A stretch of DNA of 64,000 bases from Kalaharituber pfeilii (GCA_015179045.1 WHUZ01000024.1:558001-622000), one strand, 5' to 3'; positions 12,301 through 24,567 are shown, counted from the stretch's first letter. Numbers and translations: made by a program. Notes: generated by a model from the sequence alone, not told the origin.

Positions 12301-14088
12301 GTGCTGTAGTTCAAGCAAAGTAGGAGATTTGTCGTTGGAGTAGTATTTAGTGTAAAATGCCTGAAGTCCTTGGGGGATTGCTTTCTGAGTGCGACAAAGT
12401 TGTTTGAGTAACAAGGAGAAGAGATGACATGGTTTCTGAGTATCTGTAGCTTGAAAATTGAAGAAAAAAAAGCATATCCCTATGCTAGGGTTGTCTTGAT
12501 GTTTTGAGATAATATCCTTGAGGAGAGCGGAGGCAAGTACAGATTTTCCAACACCGGCTGTAGTGCATTTGTCAGAACTTGAATACTAATTTGAATCAAT
12601 AATACTTCTTACCAGTCCCATAGCACCAAAGTAGACACTTTTTGTCCTCCTGATACCACTGTTTAACCTCAGGCGAGTTAAAAAACCATGTTCCGGTGCC
12701 ATCATGTCTCTTTGTATATATCCGTTCAAGGTCTTCCTCTGGTTCCAGTTTGGACAGCCATGCTAGTATATCTCTCCTTTGTTGGGCTGCAAAATATTAG
12801 TTAATGTAATAATTGCTTTTGCTCAGCAGAAGTGTACTTGCCTTCCTCTTTGAGCAGCTGCCGTTTCTTTTCCAGAATATCAGTTATTTTCTCCATGAAT
12901 GCAATGTGTTCATTGAGATTCATCATGATTGCTGTAATATTGTCTTCCAATGGCCGTATCAACTGTTGACCAAGCAATGTGCTGGAGGTTTTATCTGGGT
13001 AGTGTACGTAAGTATGAAATTTGCTTGAAAATCCAAACCGGAATGCGTGCAAAGTAAAATTGCTGACATACTGTTAAGTTCACCTTTCTCCCCCATAAAT
13101 AGTCCGCAAACACACTTGAAAAACTCAATCAAGTCTCCATATGCAACGCATAAGGCCTATAAGCCTCGATAAGCACAAGTACACAAAAGTTGATTGGAAA
13201 TTTGGCTTACCCGCTTCACTTCGTCATAGTGGGAATATAGCTCCGCATATCTTGAGAGATATTCCAGATAATAAATCCATTTTTCCATTGCTGCCTCAAG
13301 TTTATCAAAGAAATCCGTATATCGCTTTCCAATCTGCTGAAACAATTAGAATCACAATAGAAAGCCAAAGCCAAGAATAAAAACTCACATCAATAAAGAA
13401 ACGTAATCCCCCAATAACAAGAGAGGAATAGTCTGGACTGTGCTGAACAATTATTGCAAGGGCATGCAAATAGTTGTCAGCAACTTGTAAAAAGCCTTTG
13501 ACTTTGGTTGCATATTTCCGTGTGATACTGCCATGCTTGTGCTCATTATTAAGGTCTGCCATCATGTCCAATATGCGATTTGCTGATGCACCCAGAAATG
13601 CATTTCTCTGTGCTTCAGTAAGGGTATCCTGGCATTTTGAGAGTTGTTCTCGGAAAATTTCGTCACCAGCCAAAGGATTCAGAGGTGCAAAGCGTGGCGC
13701 AACTAAGTTGCTCCATGAGCTGGTGGGGGGATTGCGGTTATCCACCTTTGTAGAAGAACTACTATTTGTGCCATGGTGCTGAAGGGTGGAATGAGAGCTG
13801 GAGGAAACTCCATGTGGCCCACTATGAGCATCACCAACGAGGGGGGTAGTTGCACTAGACGGTGCGGTGGTAATTAGTTATCAGTAGCTCTAATTGTAGT
13901 GACTTTAACGCCAGCATGACTTACACAGTGGTTTGAGGAAGGCTGCATGTAGACGGGACTTGAAGGGAATTCGAGCTTTGTCCCACTGCAGAGGCCAGAA
14001 GTGGAGGGGGCTGCTGGGTTGGGTGCGGATCGGGGGTCTTCGAGCGACCACTGAAAACACCCTTGAGTTTATTCTTGATCTTTCCCAT
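9360..14088 (-). CDS. NACHT-ankyrin STAND protein (NLR), 1436 aa, eight exons
   Basis: Fungal NLR-type immune/allorecognition receptor. Exons (minus strand): 14088-13925, 13854-13389, 13336-13211, 13156-13072, 12994-12842, 12786-12613, 12557-11951, 11895-9360; all phases agree, giving 1436 codons plus stop. The start ATG at 14088 begins MGKIKNKLKGVFSGRSK; an in-frame GTG further upstream is not used. Residues about 65-330 form a helical N-terminal domain resembling the DUF7708-like region of fungal STAND proteins. Walker A GTAGVGKS is near residue 389 and Walker B VFLVIDAFDE near 488, followed by an ANGMFLWVK motif. From about residue 870 the protein is ankyrin repeats; the unit KYGTALQAAA...LLLDAGAEVN recurs almost unchanged, with two acidic interruptions. 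The intron 12787-12841 appears GC-AG (GCAAGT donor). The acceptor of intron 2 is ambiguous by one CAG. Located 1.5 kb downstream of het-c on the same strand. Confidence 0.93.
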
Positions 14089-15371
14089 CACTGTAACGTC
14101 AGGCGGAGCACTATTGCAAAGCAAGGACTGACTCGAAATTTGTGGCACGAATATCTCCTAGCTATAAGGTCGGTATGTAACTGCTCCAGTTGTTCATCAA
14201 TGATCACGGTTTCTGCTTGCTGTGCAAGCACACTAATCGGACAAGCAATTACCGCACTCACCCCTATGATACTCCGCCCCCGGGTCCTTTCGATCCACTG
14301 AGACAACAGAGTTGAAGCCGCAATGCAAGGCTGCTAATACAGTGCAACAAACAAATGTCACGTGCAGCAAACTACTTGAATACATATAACGGTAGAAAAT
14401 GATGGTGCAAAAGTCCCATGCTTCCAACCTGAAAAAGCGGTATATGGTGACTACTTGCTAAATTTTGTTCTTCCACTCATTACGAAGCTGCAGGAAAAGG
14501 TGTAAGATACCTTACACCGAGGTGGTTGAGATGGTTCTGGTACTGGTATGTGAGCTTGCATGTAGACAGTGACTTGGCAGTTGGTCACGTGGACTGGAGG
14601 ACGGACCCGAAGAAGTCCAAGAAGACCCTCAGAGGAGAATGGAAGAGGGTGCTTCTCGATAGACATTATCCTCACAAAAGGTTAGATTCAACAAGCATAC
14701 TGGCTGAACTATCGATAAGGAGGTTGCTTTTTCCACGGTATGTAGAATGAAACATGTGTAGGCTACTGGTACTAGGTTTATTTCACACTGTGACCTGATA
14801 ATTTCTTCTGTGGTTTACCCTCAGCAAAAAAAGAACAAGTTACCCCGTTTTCACGAGAATTTAATCATATGGAACCGGCGCATTACAGTTCATCTTTGTT
14901 TTAGAGAGATGCTGGGCAGCCCTCTTCCGTCGCTCGGATTCGGAACTGGGGCATTCAATTCTATACCACTCCATGGCCCGTCTTATTGTTGCATACTCCC
15001 ATCATTAGAGACTGAAATGATTTATGTGGAAAGAAGGGTTTATTCGCTCTCTCTAGAGTCTTGGGAGCTCTACTCTCAATTCTATCTACATTTTCGCATT
15101 TATTTAAGCCTTTTGTGACCCCTGTCAGTTTCCCACTTCGCTTGTTCTTTTCTATACCGAATGATAGCCCCATTGGGTTTGGTTCACCGAACAATGGTTT
15201 GGTTTATTCTTGGCCGTCTGAGGAGTTATTAATTTCCAACAGAGACAACAGGCATACCACTTCACCAAATTATGCCTCTGTTCGAGCAAAAATTGTAATT
15301 CGCACAGGACCCTATTCCTAAGGAACGTTGCCAAATCAGGACGTCTACAGTCGGTCTTACCTCCTTAAGTT

Positions 15372-15425
15372 GCCCTGCCATGGCGAACAGCTGCAGGCGG
15401 GGTTACGTGAAATAAAAAAAGAAAA
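15372..15425 (+). mobile_element. Truncated short retroposon (family B) with 13-bp target duplication
   Basis: A 54-bp insert GCCCTGCCATGGCGAAC... ending in an A-rich tail is flanked by exact copies of ACCTCCTTAAGTT (15359-15371 and 15426-15438). A longer copy lies at 21712-21803. The duplication and A-rich tail indicate insertion by target-primed reverse transcription. Confidence 0.85.
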
Positions 15426-15612
15426 ACCTCCTTAAGTTAACCATCATCGGGTACACACAACCAAAACAGAGTCCTGTGATAAAAAGCCGCGACCCCGAAT
15501 CACCTCACTCTGATAGATATTATTCCAACAGTGTTCGCAAACTGATGAAGCGAAGTATATGTTTTTATTAACTTGACGTGACATCAACCACAGCAAACAT
15601 GGTATCATCAAC

Positions 15613-18279
15613 TCACTCGCTGTCATCTTCCTCCTCTCCCTCTTCACTCTCTTCCTCCTCCTCCTCCTCCTCCTCCTCCTCCTCCTCCTCCTCCTCCTCC
15701 TCCTCCTCCTCCTCCTCCTCCTCCTCCTCCTTCTCCTCGTCCTCAATCCCTTCTTCACTATCCCAATCGCTATCCTCGTCACTTTCCTCCTCACTCGGGA
15801 CATAATCCTCATCCTCCTCCTCATCGTCATCATCACCAATTTCTACCGCTCCCAATCCCCCAAACACATGCCCCGTCCCCGCACCTGCTTCCCCCACGGC
15901 CACTCCCCCCACATACTCTCCTGCCCCATCATCCACCACATATCCTTCCGGGACTTCCACGTCTTGGACACCTTCACCGTCGAAATCCAAATCAGGGCTT
16001 CTAGATTTCTTATGTTTATTCTTCTTTTTCGTTTCATTATCATTCTCATCCTTCTGTTTATGTTCGTCTTTGGGGTGGCGGTGTGACTCACCATAGTCCC
16101 CATACGCAAGGTGCTCTTCGTCGTCACCTCCACCACCGCTAAAGAACCTGCCAAACATAGCTCCCGCGGCATCGCCAATGAACCTTCCCATAGCAGCTGC
16201 ACTATCGGCATCAATTTCACCCCTATTACCGCTAGCTGACATCGCCAGATTGAAGAACTCTTCTGCTCCGATATCCCCGTTCCGATGTCGTGTTGCCATT
16301 GACGTAATCGGCGCATGCCCGGCGCATCCCGACCCAGTGTCGTGCCCTTCCCGATGGTTTCTGCCTTCCTGTACTCCATCCCTCGATAATGCATCCCTCA
16401 AATATTGTCTTTGCCCCTTAGACTTCTCGTCCCACCACTTCCGCACCTCCTCAAACATTGCTTCGCGGCATTGGTGATATCCACCAACGTTCCTTAGGGC
16501 AGGGTGGTGAAAAATAGCTACAATGTGGTCTAGGGTAGTCTGAATGTCAATACTCTCGTCATCCCAAGCCTCCATTATTATAGGAACCACATAGCGCACT
16601 ACCTCGCGCGCAACTCGCCCAGCTGGCTCGTTGAGGTGGTTGGTAAAGTGGTCCTTTGACAACATGGAATGCGTGGGATTCGTAGAATATTCGTCGTAAA
16701 ATACAACATGCTGCTCCTTTTCTGCCGTTCGGATAACCTCACTGCTAGCATCCGTGAGCTCAGCCTTGGCCTGGTCGAGGATAGGAAGAATGTAGGGAGC
16801 CAAAAGCGCAAACACAAAGATGCTAACCGCCTCAGAGAGCTTCTCTGTAATAGCAGCAAGGCCAGGAATGGACTCGATGATGCGGTTGACAACACGGGAA
16901 ATCTTATCATGAAACTCGAGGATCTGATAAATAGTGGTGTTGAGGTCATTCCCCGTGCCATCGTCGCCAGTTTCTTTCTTGAGTTTCGCACGGACTTCAA
17001 GATTGGATGCCTGGTTGCTAAGTTCGGCTGAGGAGACGCCTTCCTCTTGGTCACCGCCGCCAAAGACCCCGCTGGGAATCATGCCGAGGATCCTTCTAAC
17101 AATGGTGGCTTCTCCACCATCTTGCTCCGCTTGCTGTTCCGAGGCAATAATGCTATCTTCCAGCAGTTGAATCTCAGACTGGATAGCCTTGTCGTTGACC
17201 TCACCGAGGACAGAATGGAGCTAATTAATGTATAGGGTTAGATGGTCGTTCCAACCTTATGTATGAAGTGAGGAGCATTACCAAATCAACGCCGCCAAAA
17301 GTACCAGTGGTAAGCGGGAACACAAATCTGCCTTGGTATTCACCTTCCGTAGCTGCACCAACATGCGGAAAAATTGATGCCTCTCCGAGTTCTCGCAGAG
17401 CGAGTTCGACATAATTTGAGTGTGCCGAGAAATCTGGTCAACTATCCTTTAGCTAATATTCGAATGAAAATGCCATCATCTCCAACTGCTTACCCTCAAG
17501 GCAGTGTAGTCCTGTACCAAGCAACCTCAAAGCCTCATATTTCTCCGCCTTAATACCGGTCCGCGCATAGCTCCTTGCAAGCTCAATACTCCTCCCAAGC
17601 GTCCTCCTTAGCAAATTCGCGCTGGTCATGATCCCAATACGCTCATTCGCAATATAATTCTTCATTCCCGATTCTGGGTCTATAGCCAGCTCGACCTCCT
17701 CATCCACTGGCCCTCTCAAACGAGGATCGTAATCTTGCGCATCATTCGGGTAGCCCTTAGGGTTATCAATGTGTTCTTCCGGACGATAGCAACCCAGCCT
17801 TTCTTCAGTCACTTCGAACTCCCCAGTAGCAAAGCCGAAGGTCATGAAGGCAAGAACCCAAAGAAGCATGCGGATGGTGTCTTTCTCGACATGCTTGAGG
17901 GATCCGACGTCAATAGCTTGAGAATAGTCCCGGAGCCAATTGCCAAAGTAAACTCGCTTGACATGCATAGAGTCAAATTTGCGACTGCGAAGAGACGCAG
18001 ACATTGTGAGGGTCAGGAGGACATCTTCGATATCACCGTGGCGGAAGTTAACTCCTTCAACAGTAGAAATAGAAGCAATGTTACCAGCTCCAAATGCTAA
18101 GAGTCAGGGTTTAAATTAGCATCCATCTGTGAGCATAAAAAGCGCATAGTATCCCACAGAGGAGTCACAGAATGTAAAGTCTACTCACCCTGCACAGGAA
18201 CAGCTAAGTAACACATTACCACCAACAAAGCCAACCACATCATCGTCCCCTTGGATATACATATTGCCCTTCTCCCCAT
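15613..18279 (-). CDS. het-c: HET-C heterokaryon incompatibility protein homologue, 817 aa
   Basis: Exons on the minus strand: 18279-18189, 18096-17494, 17433-17282, 17220-15613; phases agree (818 codons with stop). Residues 1-30 are a signal peptide with a hydrophobic core (WLALLVVMCYLAV). The following segment AFGAGNIASIS, then KRVYFGNWLRDYSQ, ERLGCYRPEEHIDNPKGY and LLGTGLHCLE are hallmark HET-C conserved blocks, with TFGGVD-LHSVLGE spanning intron 3. The C-terminal third is hydrophilic: Gly-rich (FFSGGGGDDEE), Lys-rich, then a long acidic tail with an uninterrupted run of over 25 Glu encoded by a (CTC)n tract on the plus strand. In Neurospora, het-c alleles trigger non-self recognition together with a linked partner gene. 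Here the downstream neighbour on the same strand is an intact NLR. Identity is firm; the acidic tail length may be polymorphic. Confidence 0.94.
15647..15732. repeat. (CTC)n microsatellite coding for poly-Glu in HET-C
   Basis: Nearly pure CTC trinucleotide repeat on the plus strand, in frame with the het-c reading frame as GAG codons. It ends at CTTCTCCTCGTCC. A tract of this purity is expected to vary in length between strains in whole codons. Confidence 0.95.
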
Positions 18280-18289
18280 CTTCGTTTTA

Positions 18290-20555
18290 TCTTAATCGCT
18301 ATATTCCTTTTCTTCCTGCCTGGTTAGTAGTCGCATTCAAACTGTAAGCATTATCACACTTATTCCCATTCCTCGAACCCACTCCATCTATCCACAACCA
18401 TGTCCATGAAATGCGCTACACCACAACAGCAAAGGAGGCCAGAAATACAGAGCTCCACACTTCCGATGTATCGCATTCCCTTTTCACTTTTCCCATTCAC
18501 TTCCCCTGGATCAATGCTCCAAGTGACCGTGCTTCGGAGCTCCCGTGAGCTCACATGTTGATATACAAGATGCGAACGATAAACTGCCTGATCCGCCTCA
18601 ACCGCCACCTAACTGAATTCTTCACAAGCAATTCCTACCTTTTTGTATTTCTTAGATATGGGTAATCAACTATCCTATTATCCTGTTCTGCTTCAGTAGC
18701 GTCGAGCCGAGTAAATCTTATACTTCAGTAGGACCTGACAATAACACAGATGCGAATTAGCGTTCAAATCCAAGCCATAGGAAACAAAATTGCAGCAGTT
18801 CAGAATCATATTGGGAATCTAGATAGAATTGCGTCAAGTACTTTTCGTGACGCTGAATTGGTCCCTCTTCCGGAAATCCCTGAGAACTTAGTAATCACGT
18901 TTGTGCTATGGAAGGGAAAAGGTGGACTTGTCTTAAAGGGGTGTAAGGCAGGTTGGTTACCTCGTGTGCCTGTGTGTGTGAGATCAATCTGGTCGTCGGG
19001 AACGGAGAGAGGGTGATCATGATCAGCTCAAGCATGGACAAGGTAGAATAAGAGGAGGGGGATATCGCCGTCTGCCAACTCACCTTGGCCTCAGTCAGTT
19101 CCACCTTGTCTGTTGTGTTATGTGCGGTGGTTGGAAAAGGAGGGAGTGCGTAGGAGCGAGGATTCGTTATACTATCGTTATCGATATAGACACTGTGTTC
19201 CAAATCCGGCGATTGAAGCGGCGCACAAGTGCGCACACAGATTCATACCCCGCATCCCGCTCAGCCGTTCCAAGGATATCTTGGATGCGCATCCCACGCG
19301 ATCGCAAATATCAGCCAGATCCCTGCGCCGCTGTCCTTCTCCTTGTTAACCAATCCGCAATTATTAAACAAGGTCCAGCCCTACGCTAAACAACTAACCC
19401 GACGCCAGTTTCAGCTGAGTAGCGTTCCGGGAATGCCTCAGCTTGTAGTTGTGCGTTTTAGAAAGTCGGGTGGTGGTAAATGTCGGCCTTAACCGTTATC
19501 TGGTATGACCAATTTCAATACACATGAGTTGAATGCTCAGTTGAACTCGGCTTCGCTCCACGGAACCGCAAATATTAATATAGTATTATACCTCCCAGGC
19601 TTGCGCTGCATGTATGGACATTGATGCTGGACTGAGGCTTACAACCCAATAGCATGCGAGCGAGCTTAACCTGCCATTATAGCTACTTCTTTCCGCAGTA
19701 GATTATCTAAACGAAATATAGTAATCCTTTAGCGCACCTCGATGATGATCGTTAATGCTAGCACTCAAGTCCATTCGGAATTTTTGCTGTATGATATCTC
19801 AGACATGCAGGTGATTATGCATGGATGGTTATCCCCACGTGCCAGGCGGGGTGCTTGATACACCAAGGTCTATACTAAAATCGCACGTGACTATGAAAAA
19901 ATGAGACAAGGTGTTAGACAGTCAACTGAAACATGCGAGAGATATTCCAATGTATTTGTTGAAGGTACAAGCAGGCTTTTCAGCCTATGGCCTAAAGAGC
20001 AGAACGTTGCAAGGTTTGACAACACTTCTCTGCGTAGGTACTTCTCGCTTCCAATTGTCGCATATCAATAAAGAGAGCACTAAATTAGTCAGCTATTACA
20101 TGACTTCGTGATTTATCCAAATCTGATGAAAGCATATGCATATCGATATACATCTTTATCTTGTTTCTTTCCTATTCAATCAATGGGCATCCCATCTTTC
20201 AGTTAGAGCAGTCTGCTTTATTGTAGTCTGTTCATTTTGGAATCAATGGTCACTTTAGATCTTGAAGTCGAGCTGGACAACATCAATCTCTGAGATGTTA
20301 GTACTAACTGCCTCCCAGTTGTAGCCTTGTAAGCATCTCAATGGCATCTTGAGGGTCTTGAAGCTCCAACATGTGCATGGAATATTAGCCATTCGGTATC
20401 AATCAGTACTTGCTGTCAGCATTCTTCGTATTGATAAATTTCCACATTAAGTCGCTAGCCTCCGTTCAGCGGAATAAGTACAACAACTTGCAACCAACAT
20501 AAGGATAAACTAGGCGTAAGTTGAGATCAACTCAATGGCAACGCCGAGGATGTGT
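18290..20555. other. Intergenic upstream of het-c, nothing recognised
   Basis: Probable het-c promoter region immediately above 18279; beyond that only short frames without family resemblance or splice structure. AT-rich towards 20 kb. Confidence 0.4.
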
Positions 20556-20559
20556 CTAT

Positions 20560-20806
20560 ATGTAAAGCGGGGCTGTCGAAGGGCTGTCGGAAGAGCTTTC
20601 GGAGGTTGGGGGGAGGTGGGGAGGCAGTGCAATGGGTTTAAGAGATCATGAGGTTATATGATTTTTCGAACTGACCTGCGCCATGGTTGAAGTGGTGTGA
20701 TGTTGCCTTGAGCGACAGAGGTAACAACTTTAGTGCCGCGGAGAGGTGTCAGAATGGGCCCAGGTTCGGATCCTGATTTAAGTTGGGGAAGAAGGTTGTC
20801 CAGCAT
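20560..20806 (-). pseudogene. Third copy of the MLDN repeat-associated ORF
   Basis: Starts ATG at 20806 with MLDNLLPQLKSGSEPGP and runs about 43 codons to a consensus donor (CAGGTCAGT), after which the sequence keeps patchy similarity to 6230-6520 (for example the run coding around CCGACAGCCC). The flanking text GGTTGTCCAGCAT and a following stretch ending in a short 'ctccagttcca'-like motif are shared with 6638 and 45575. Not part of the segmental duplication, so it moved independently. Confidence 0.45.
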
Positions 20807-21132
20807 CTCTAGGAGATGGTCTGTTATGCTCTAGTTCCAGCAACGATCCTTTTAGCGATGATCTAGCGATGATCAATTAGGAGTTGGAACCAGCGCAACT
20901 CGATTGAATTCTTCATATAAATTCCCCTATGTCCACATTGCCTCAAAAAACACCTCCTACCGTATAAGTAGTATACTATCATTAACGCCTCTAGCCTCCT
21001 GACCCCGTCCACTCGAGCCTGTGAGCACTTTGAAGACGCTATGGGAAGGACAGTGCCACGTATGTTAGATCTGAAGAAAACGCCCTTTTCTGTAAGTCAA
21101 CTACTGCCTTTCCAAGAGCCACGTTCTGCATC

Positions 21133-21555
21133 TTTTTTTTTTTTTTTTTTTTTTTTAATAATATATCATTACTCGCATGCCGCCCTATGGGCTATGAAGA
21201 GATTAATAAAAAAAGAAATAACTGGAAAATAAACAAAATAACAAAGGCTAACAGGAAATAAAGCAAAGTGATGCAAAACCAAAAAAACGCAAGTTAAAAA
21301 CGCAATATTACATATGTCTCTATCCATCTCAACAGCTTCACCACGGGGTCCCCTTCTCTTGCCTCCGGGGGCTTGTATATCACCTCCTACTCGTCTTGCC
21401 ATCTGCTCCTCCATACCCCGCATCTGTTCCATATATGTGCCGCGATCTTCTCCTCCTCCCCGCACCACCTGCATTCTGGGCACGTTCTGTATTTGTGGAT
21501 TGTCGTATGTTCCCTTTATTGAGGAAGCCACATTTCGTATGATTAATTGGAACAT
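21133..21555 (-). mobile_element. 3' end of a Tad-like LINE, 5'-truncated, with poly(A)
   Basis: On the minus strand a degraded reading frame contains CPECRWCGEE...HIWNRCGVW, a Cys/His cluster of the kind found at the C-terminus of fungal LINE ORF2, followed by a stop, an untranslated tail, the conserved 3' motif CATAGGGCGGCATGCGAGTAATGATA and poly(A) (the T-run at 21133-21156). The same C-terminal cluster and tail recur at 25847-26390, so the ten short tail copies in this window belong to this LINE family. The 5' limit is not sharply defined. Confidence 0.75.
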
Positions 21556-21711
21556 TTCGATGTAATAATGGAAAAAATGCTGGACCGTATAACTATCTAG
21601 CTCAACGAGTATGCATATAGGGAGGCCCCCACTAGTATCATCTTTTTGGTACTATTGCAACCACAGTTCCAGGAGCTTCATTAAAAATCCCCATTTCAGC
21701 CCATAAATCCT

Positions 21712-21803
21712 AAGCCTGCCTCCGGGCTTTAAGGGTCTAGACCCAGGGGCCCTGCCATGGCGAACAGTTGCAAGTGGGGTCACGTGATAAAAAAAAAAAA
21801 AAT
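21712..21803 (+). mobile_element. Short retroposon family B, longest copy, 14-bp target duplication
   Basis: A 92-bp insert with an internal GGGTCTAGACCC palindrome, the core CTGCCATGGCGAACAG and an A-run is bounded by exact direct repeats AGCCCATAAATCCT (21698-21711 and 21804-21817). It shares its 3' half with 15372-15425. It is SINE-like in size and tail, but I cannot see convincing Pol III boxes, so it may be the tail of another LINE. Confidence 0.85.
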
Positions 21804-21880
21804 AGCCCATAAATCCTTGCTGATCACCACTTGTGCTGTTCTGCTCCACTTTAGTCCTCTACACTTTGTTGCTCCACATT

Positions 21881-21970
21881 TTTTTTTTTTCCTTTCAATA
21901 TATCAATGCTCGCATGCCGCCCTGTGGGCTATGGCGAGATTAGGTACATAAGAAATAATTAACGGACTAG
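21881..21970 (-). mobile_element. LINE tail, 90 bp, 10-bp target duplication
   Basis: Poly(T) on the plus strand, then the family motif CTCGCATGCCGCCCTGTGGG and about 40 further bases of LINE 3' untranslated sequence. Exact direct repeats GCTCCACATT flank it (21871-21880 and 21971-21980). Confidence 0.88.
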
Positions 21971-21984
21971 GCTCCACATTATGC

Positions 21985-24560
21985 TCCAAATCACGCAACT
22001 GATGACACCCTCTCTACGAAGAATGCAAATTCAATATGGTCGTGCACCATTCATTGTAGGCTGGAAATTGCACTGACAGCTGGTACAGTACAATTTGCAA
22101 GTGAAGTCATTGTTGATATAGGTAGTTTCTGATTGCCAATGATATTCGATATTGAAAACAGATTAGTTAACGGATGGTTTGTTGTTACCCTGATGCTGAG
22201 ATCGACTCACATTCTGGGTTCATGGAGATAATGGAAATAAGAACGGAGTTACTGCAGTGAAGTCATCCTCTTAAGGCAAGCTTGTATAACATTAGTAAAA
22301 TCTTATGTGCTTGCGGTAACTTGCGCCTTGCTTATGGAGTGATTAGTATTCACTCTGAGCCCATCCATCCCTGAAAGTAGCATTGTGCTTACAAATAAAT
22401 AAGACTGACGTACTTCAATGCCTGTTTCTCTTGCTGCCGTTACGTTCCGCATCTGGGAGCTAAGTTATGTCATATCTAGATATCGAACCATTTTTAGACA
22501 CTTGCCGCACAGTTCCGTGTCCTGGTGGCACTTTGAGTAACATCTACAGTACAATCATGGCGACGGCCGCGGGATCGAGAAGCGCTTATGCTAACACGTC
22601 TCAACAATGCACGTGTATTCTCTGTCCCTTTGGGAATTGCTGCGATACGGGTGCGGATGAAGTGTGGATCGAACTGAGGGAGGGCAGGACTATCGATTTT
22701 GAAAGACGGGAGGGAATCAAGCGAAGGATGAGTAGTGAGGAGATGCCTGCCTCGTGCATGAGCTTCATTCTTCCCAAAATATTTCCCTTTCAGTAATGCT
22801 TCAGTTGGAAAGTGCCCCTATACACCCGTAGTAACACATGAGTGTGGCCCGTCCTCTGTTAGGATCTATGCTACGAGAGAGCTCCCCTCAAATATCTATA
22901 ATAAGATATCCTAGGTCAAGCTAGAGCAGAGCGAGCCAGAGCAGGCCAAACTGTAATAGAGAACAGCCTGAACAAGCCAAGTGGAGGAAGAGCCAGGTCG
23001 ACGCACATAGTCCCCATTACTCTAGATTTAAGAAAGCGTATCGGAAGAAGAGTTTAGTTCATTTGAGCAAATAGTTATACGACTACTAGTACAAATATAT
23101 ACATTTATGATCATATCTCTGAATTAGTCTGGTTATCTCTGAATAAGAACTACTCTTTGTATTAGGTTAGTCCCGTGTTTAAAGCCGCCTACCGTATGAG
23201 TAGTCTGGTTGCGCGTATGAGTCTATGAGATGCTATCCAACCTGACTACAGAAACCACGCCACGTGTTTTTTAGACCATGGTCTTATTCGGTCACGGGCC
23301 TCCACAGTATAGAGGTAAGAAGCACATAGAAGTTCTAGGCACATATAATTGTGCCTCAGGTAACCTTCAATCACTATCGTATTCTGTCCATACTTCTTCT
23401 GAGGGTGGGAATTTGGCCTATCTTATTCCCGTTCCGCCCATCGATCTGCTGCTCCTGCTCTTGCTGCTCCTGCTGCTGTCGCTCCGGCTGCTGATGCTTT
23501 GACCAGGATCAGTGGATCAGCTTTGACTTGGAGAACCTGCATCCAGTCAACCCTATCTCATTCTCACCTGGCGCTCGCCCTGCATCGTAGCCCGCTCCAG
23601 GGCGTTTCGTTCTTGCCCTAGCGGCTGTTCGCGCTCTTATCAGCTACTTTCAGGCATGTGTGCAACCAATTAGGCTTATCTACCCACCTCGTACCCGTCT
23701 TCAATCCAAACGATATCGTCTATCATCACTGTCCTCGTCCGAGAAGCATCCCTATTCTATTACGTCATAAGTCCAGGCATTAATATATATTCGCTCAGGC
23801 CTTCAAGAGGTATTGAGTGCTTGGTACTTGTCTCCTCGTCTCCTTTACGCCTCGTCAGCAACTTCCTCGTCCTGGTCCTTAAATCCATGACCTGACCTGT
23901 TCGGCCTCTGCCGGCTCAGAGTCTACCTCTCCCTGGTGTTGCTCTCCCGCACCCGTACCAGCCCACTGCGCAAACCCTGTCAGCACCGGCGCCTTACTTC
24001 CACATCATCGTCATTTCGATTTGTACTGCCCTCCGCCTACGCGCAGGGAAGCCCCGCCCGTCCAGCACCTTCTCTAGGGCCTGCAACCACCACGCCCGCA
24101 GTATATTCTTCATATATACCTCTCAAACAGGAACTCTTATCAATATTAGTCAACCTTTTACATTACAGGGAGGCTGCTGGCACCTACCAGTTCACGCTGA
24201 CCCATCATAAGTCAATGTGATCTTCCTTCGACATCTAAACAGAACCCTGAATCTGGTCTTTCTCTTGCCAGGTTCTCCCACCATTCGCTACAAGTTTCCA
24301 TCAAGCCAATCATTTTGTTGCAACTTTTTCACCAGGTTGTTTGTTCTGTTTGAAAGCTCTGATCGCAGCCCTGAAAGCAAGCGTCATCGCAGTGAATGTA
24401 ATTCATCCTGTGGATAGTTGCTGACGTAGCACTAGCTTCTAACTCTACCACGTCGCGCGCCCTTTGGGATTTTAAAATGCATGGTCTCGTTTTGAAGGTA
24501 AACAGCACCGTCTTGTGTCTCGTACAGCGCCTATTGCTCCTTCTGACTCAAATTCGGTGG
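21985..24560. other. Intergenic, degenerate coding-like stretch, no supported gene
   Basis: 22467-22796 holds a 109-codon frame without family resemblance. 23440-24400 on the plus strand is locally GC-richer and reads as Ala/Pro/Leu-rich fragments broken by frameshifts, possibly an eroded retroelement gag or host gene; I cannot identify it. Confidence 0.35.
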
Positions 24561-24567
24561 TGACTTC

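Larger units (their letters stand above)
6000..14275. repeat. Segmental duplication, copy 1 (intact NLR copy)
   Basis: This block matches 44905-49935 plus 54960-55925 in order and orientation. Anchors include CAGCCAGGCTTCCTC (about 6005 and 44912), CACATGGGAGTAGTCGA (about 6250 and 45270), CACATTTCATTGAAG (7512 and 46577), AATGGCTTAACTAA-like sequence (9215 and 46715), then the whole NLR gene. About 1.55 kb (roughly 7560-9120) is present only here. The other copy lacks the piece corresponding to about 12420-13270, replaced by about 5 kb of unrelated DNA. Confidence 0.9.

Noticed and set aside
14451..14675. Small minus-strand frame MSIEKHPLPF... ending near a GTATCT donor
   Set aside because: Plausible first exon but no downstream exon found and no resemblance to a known protein.
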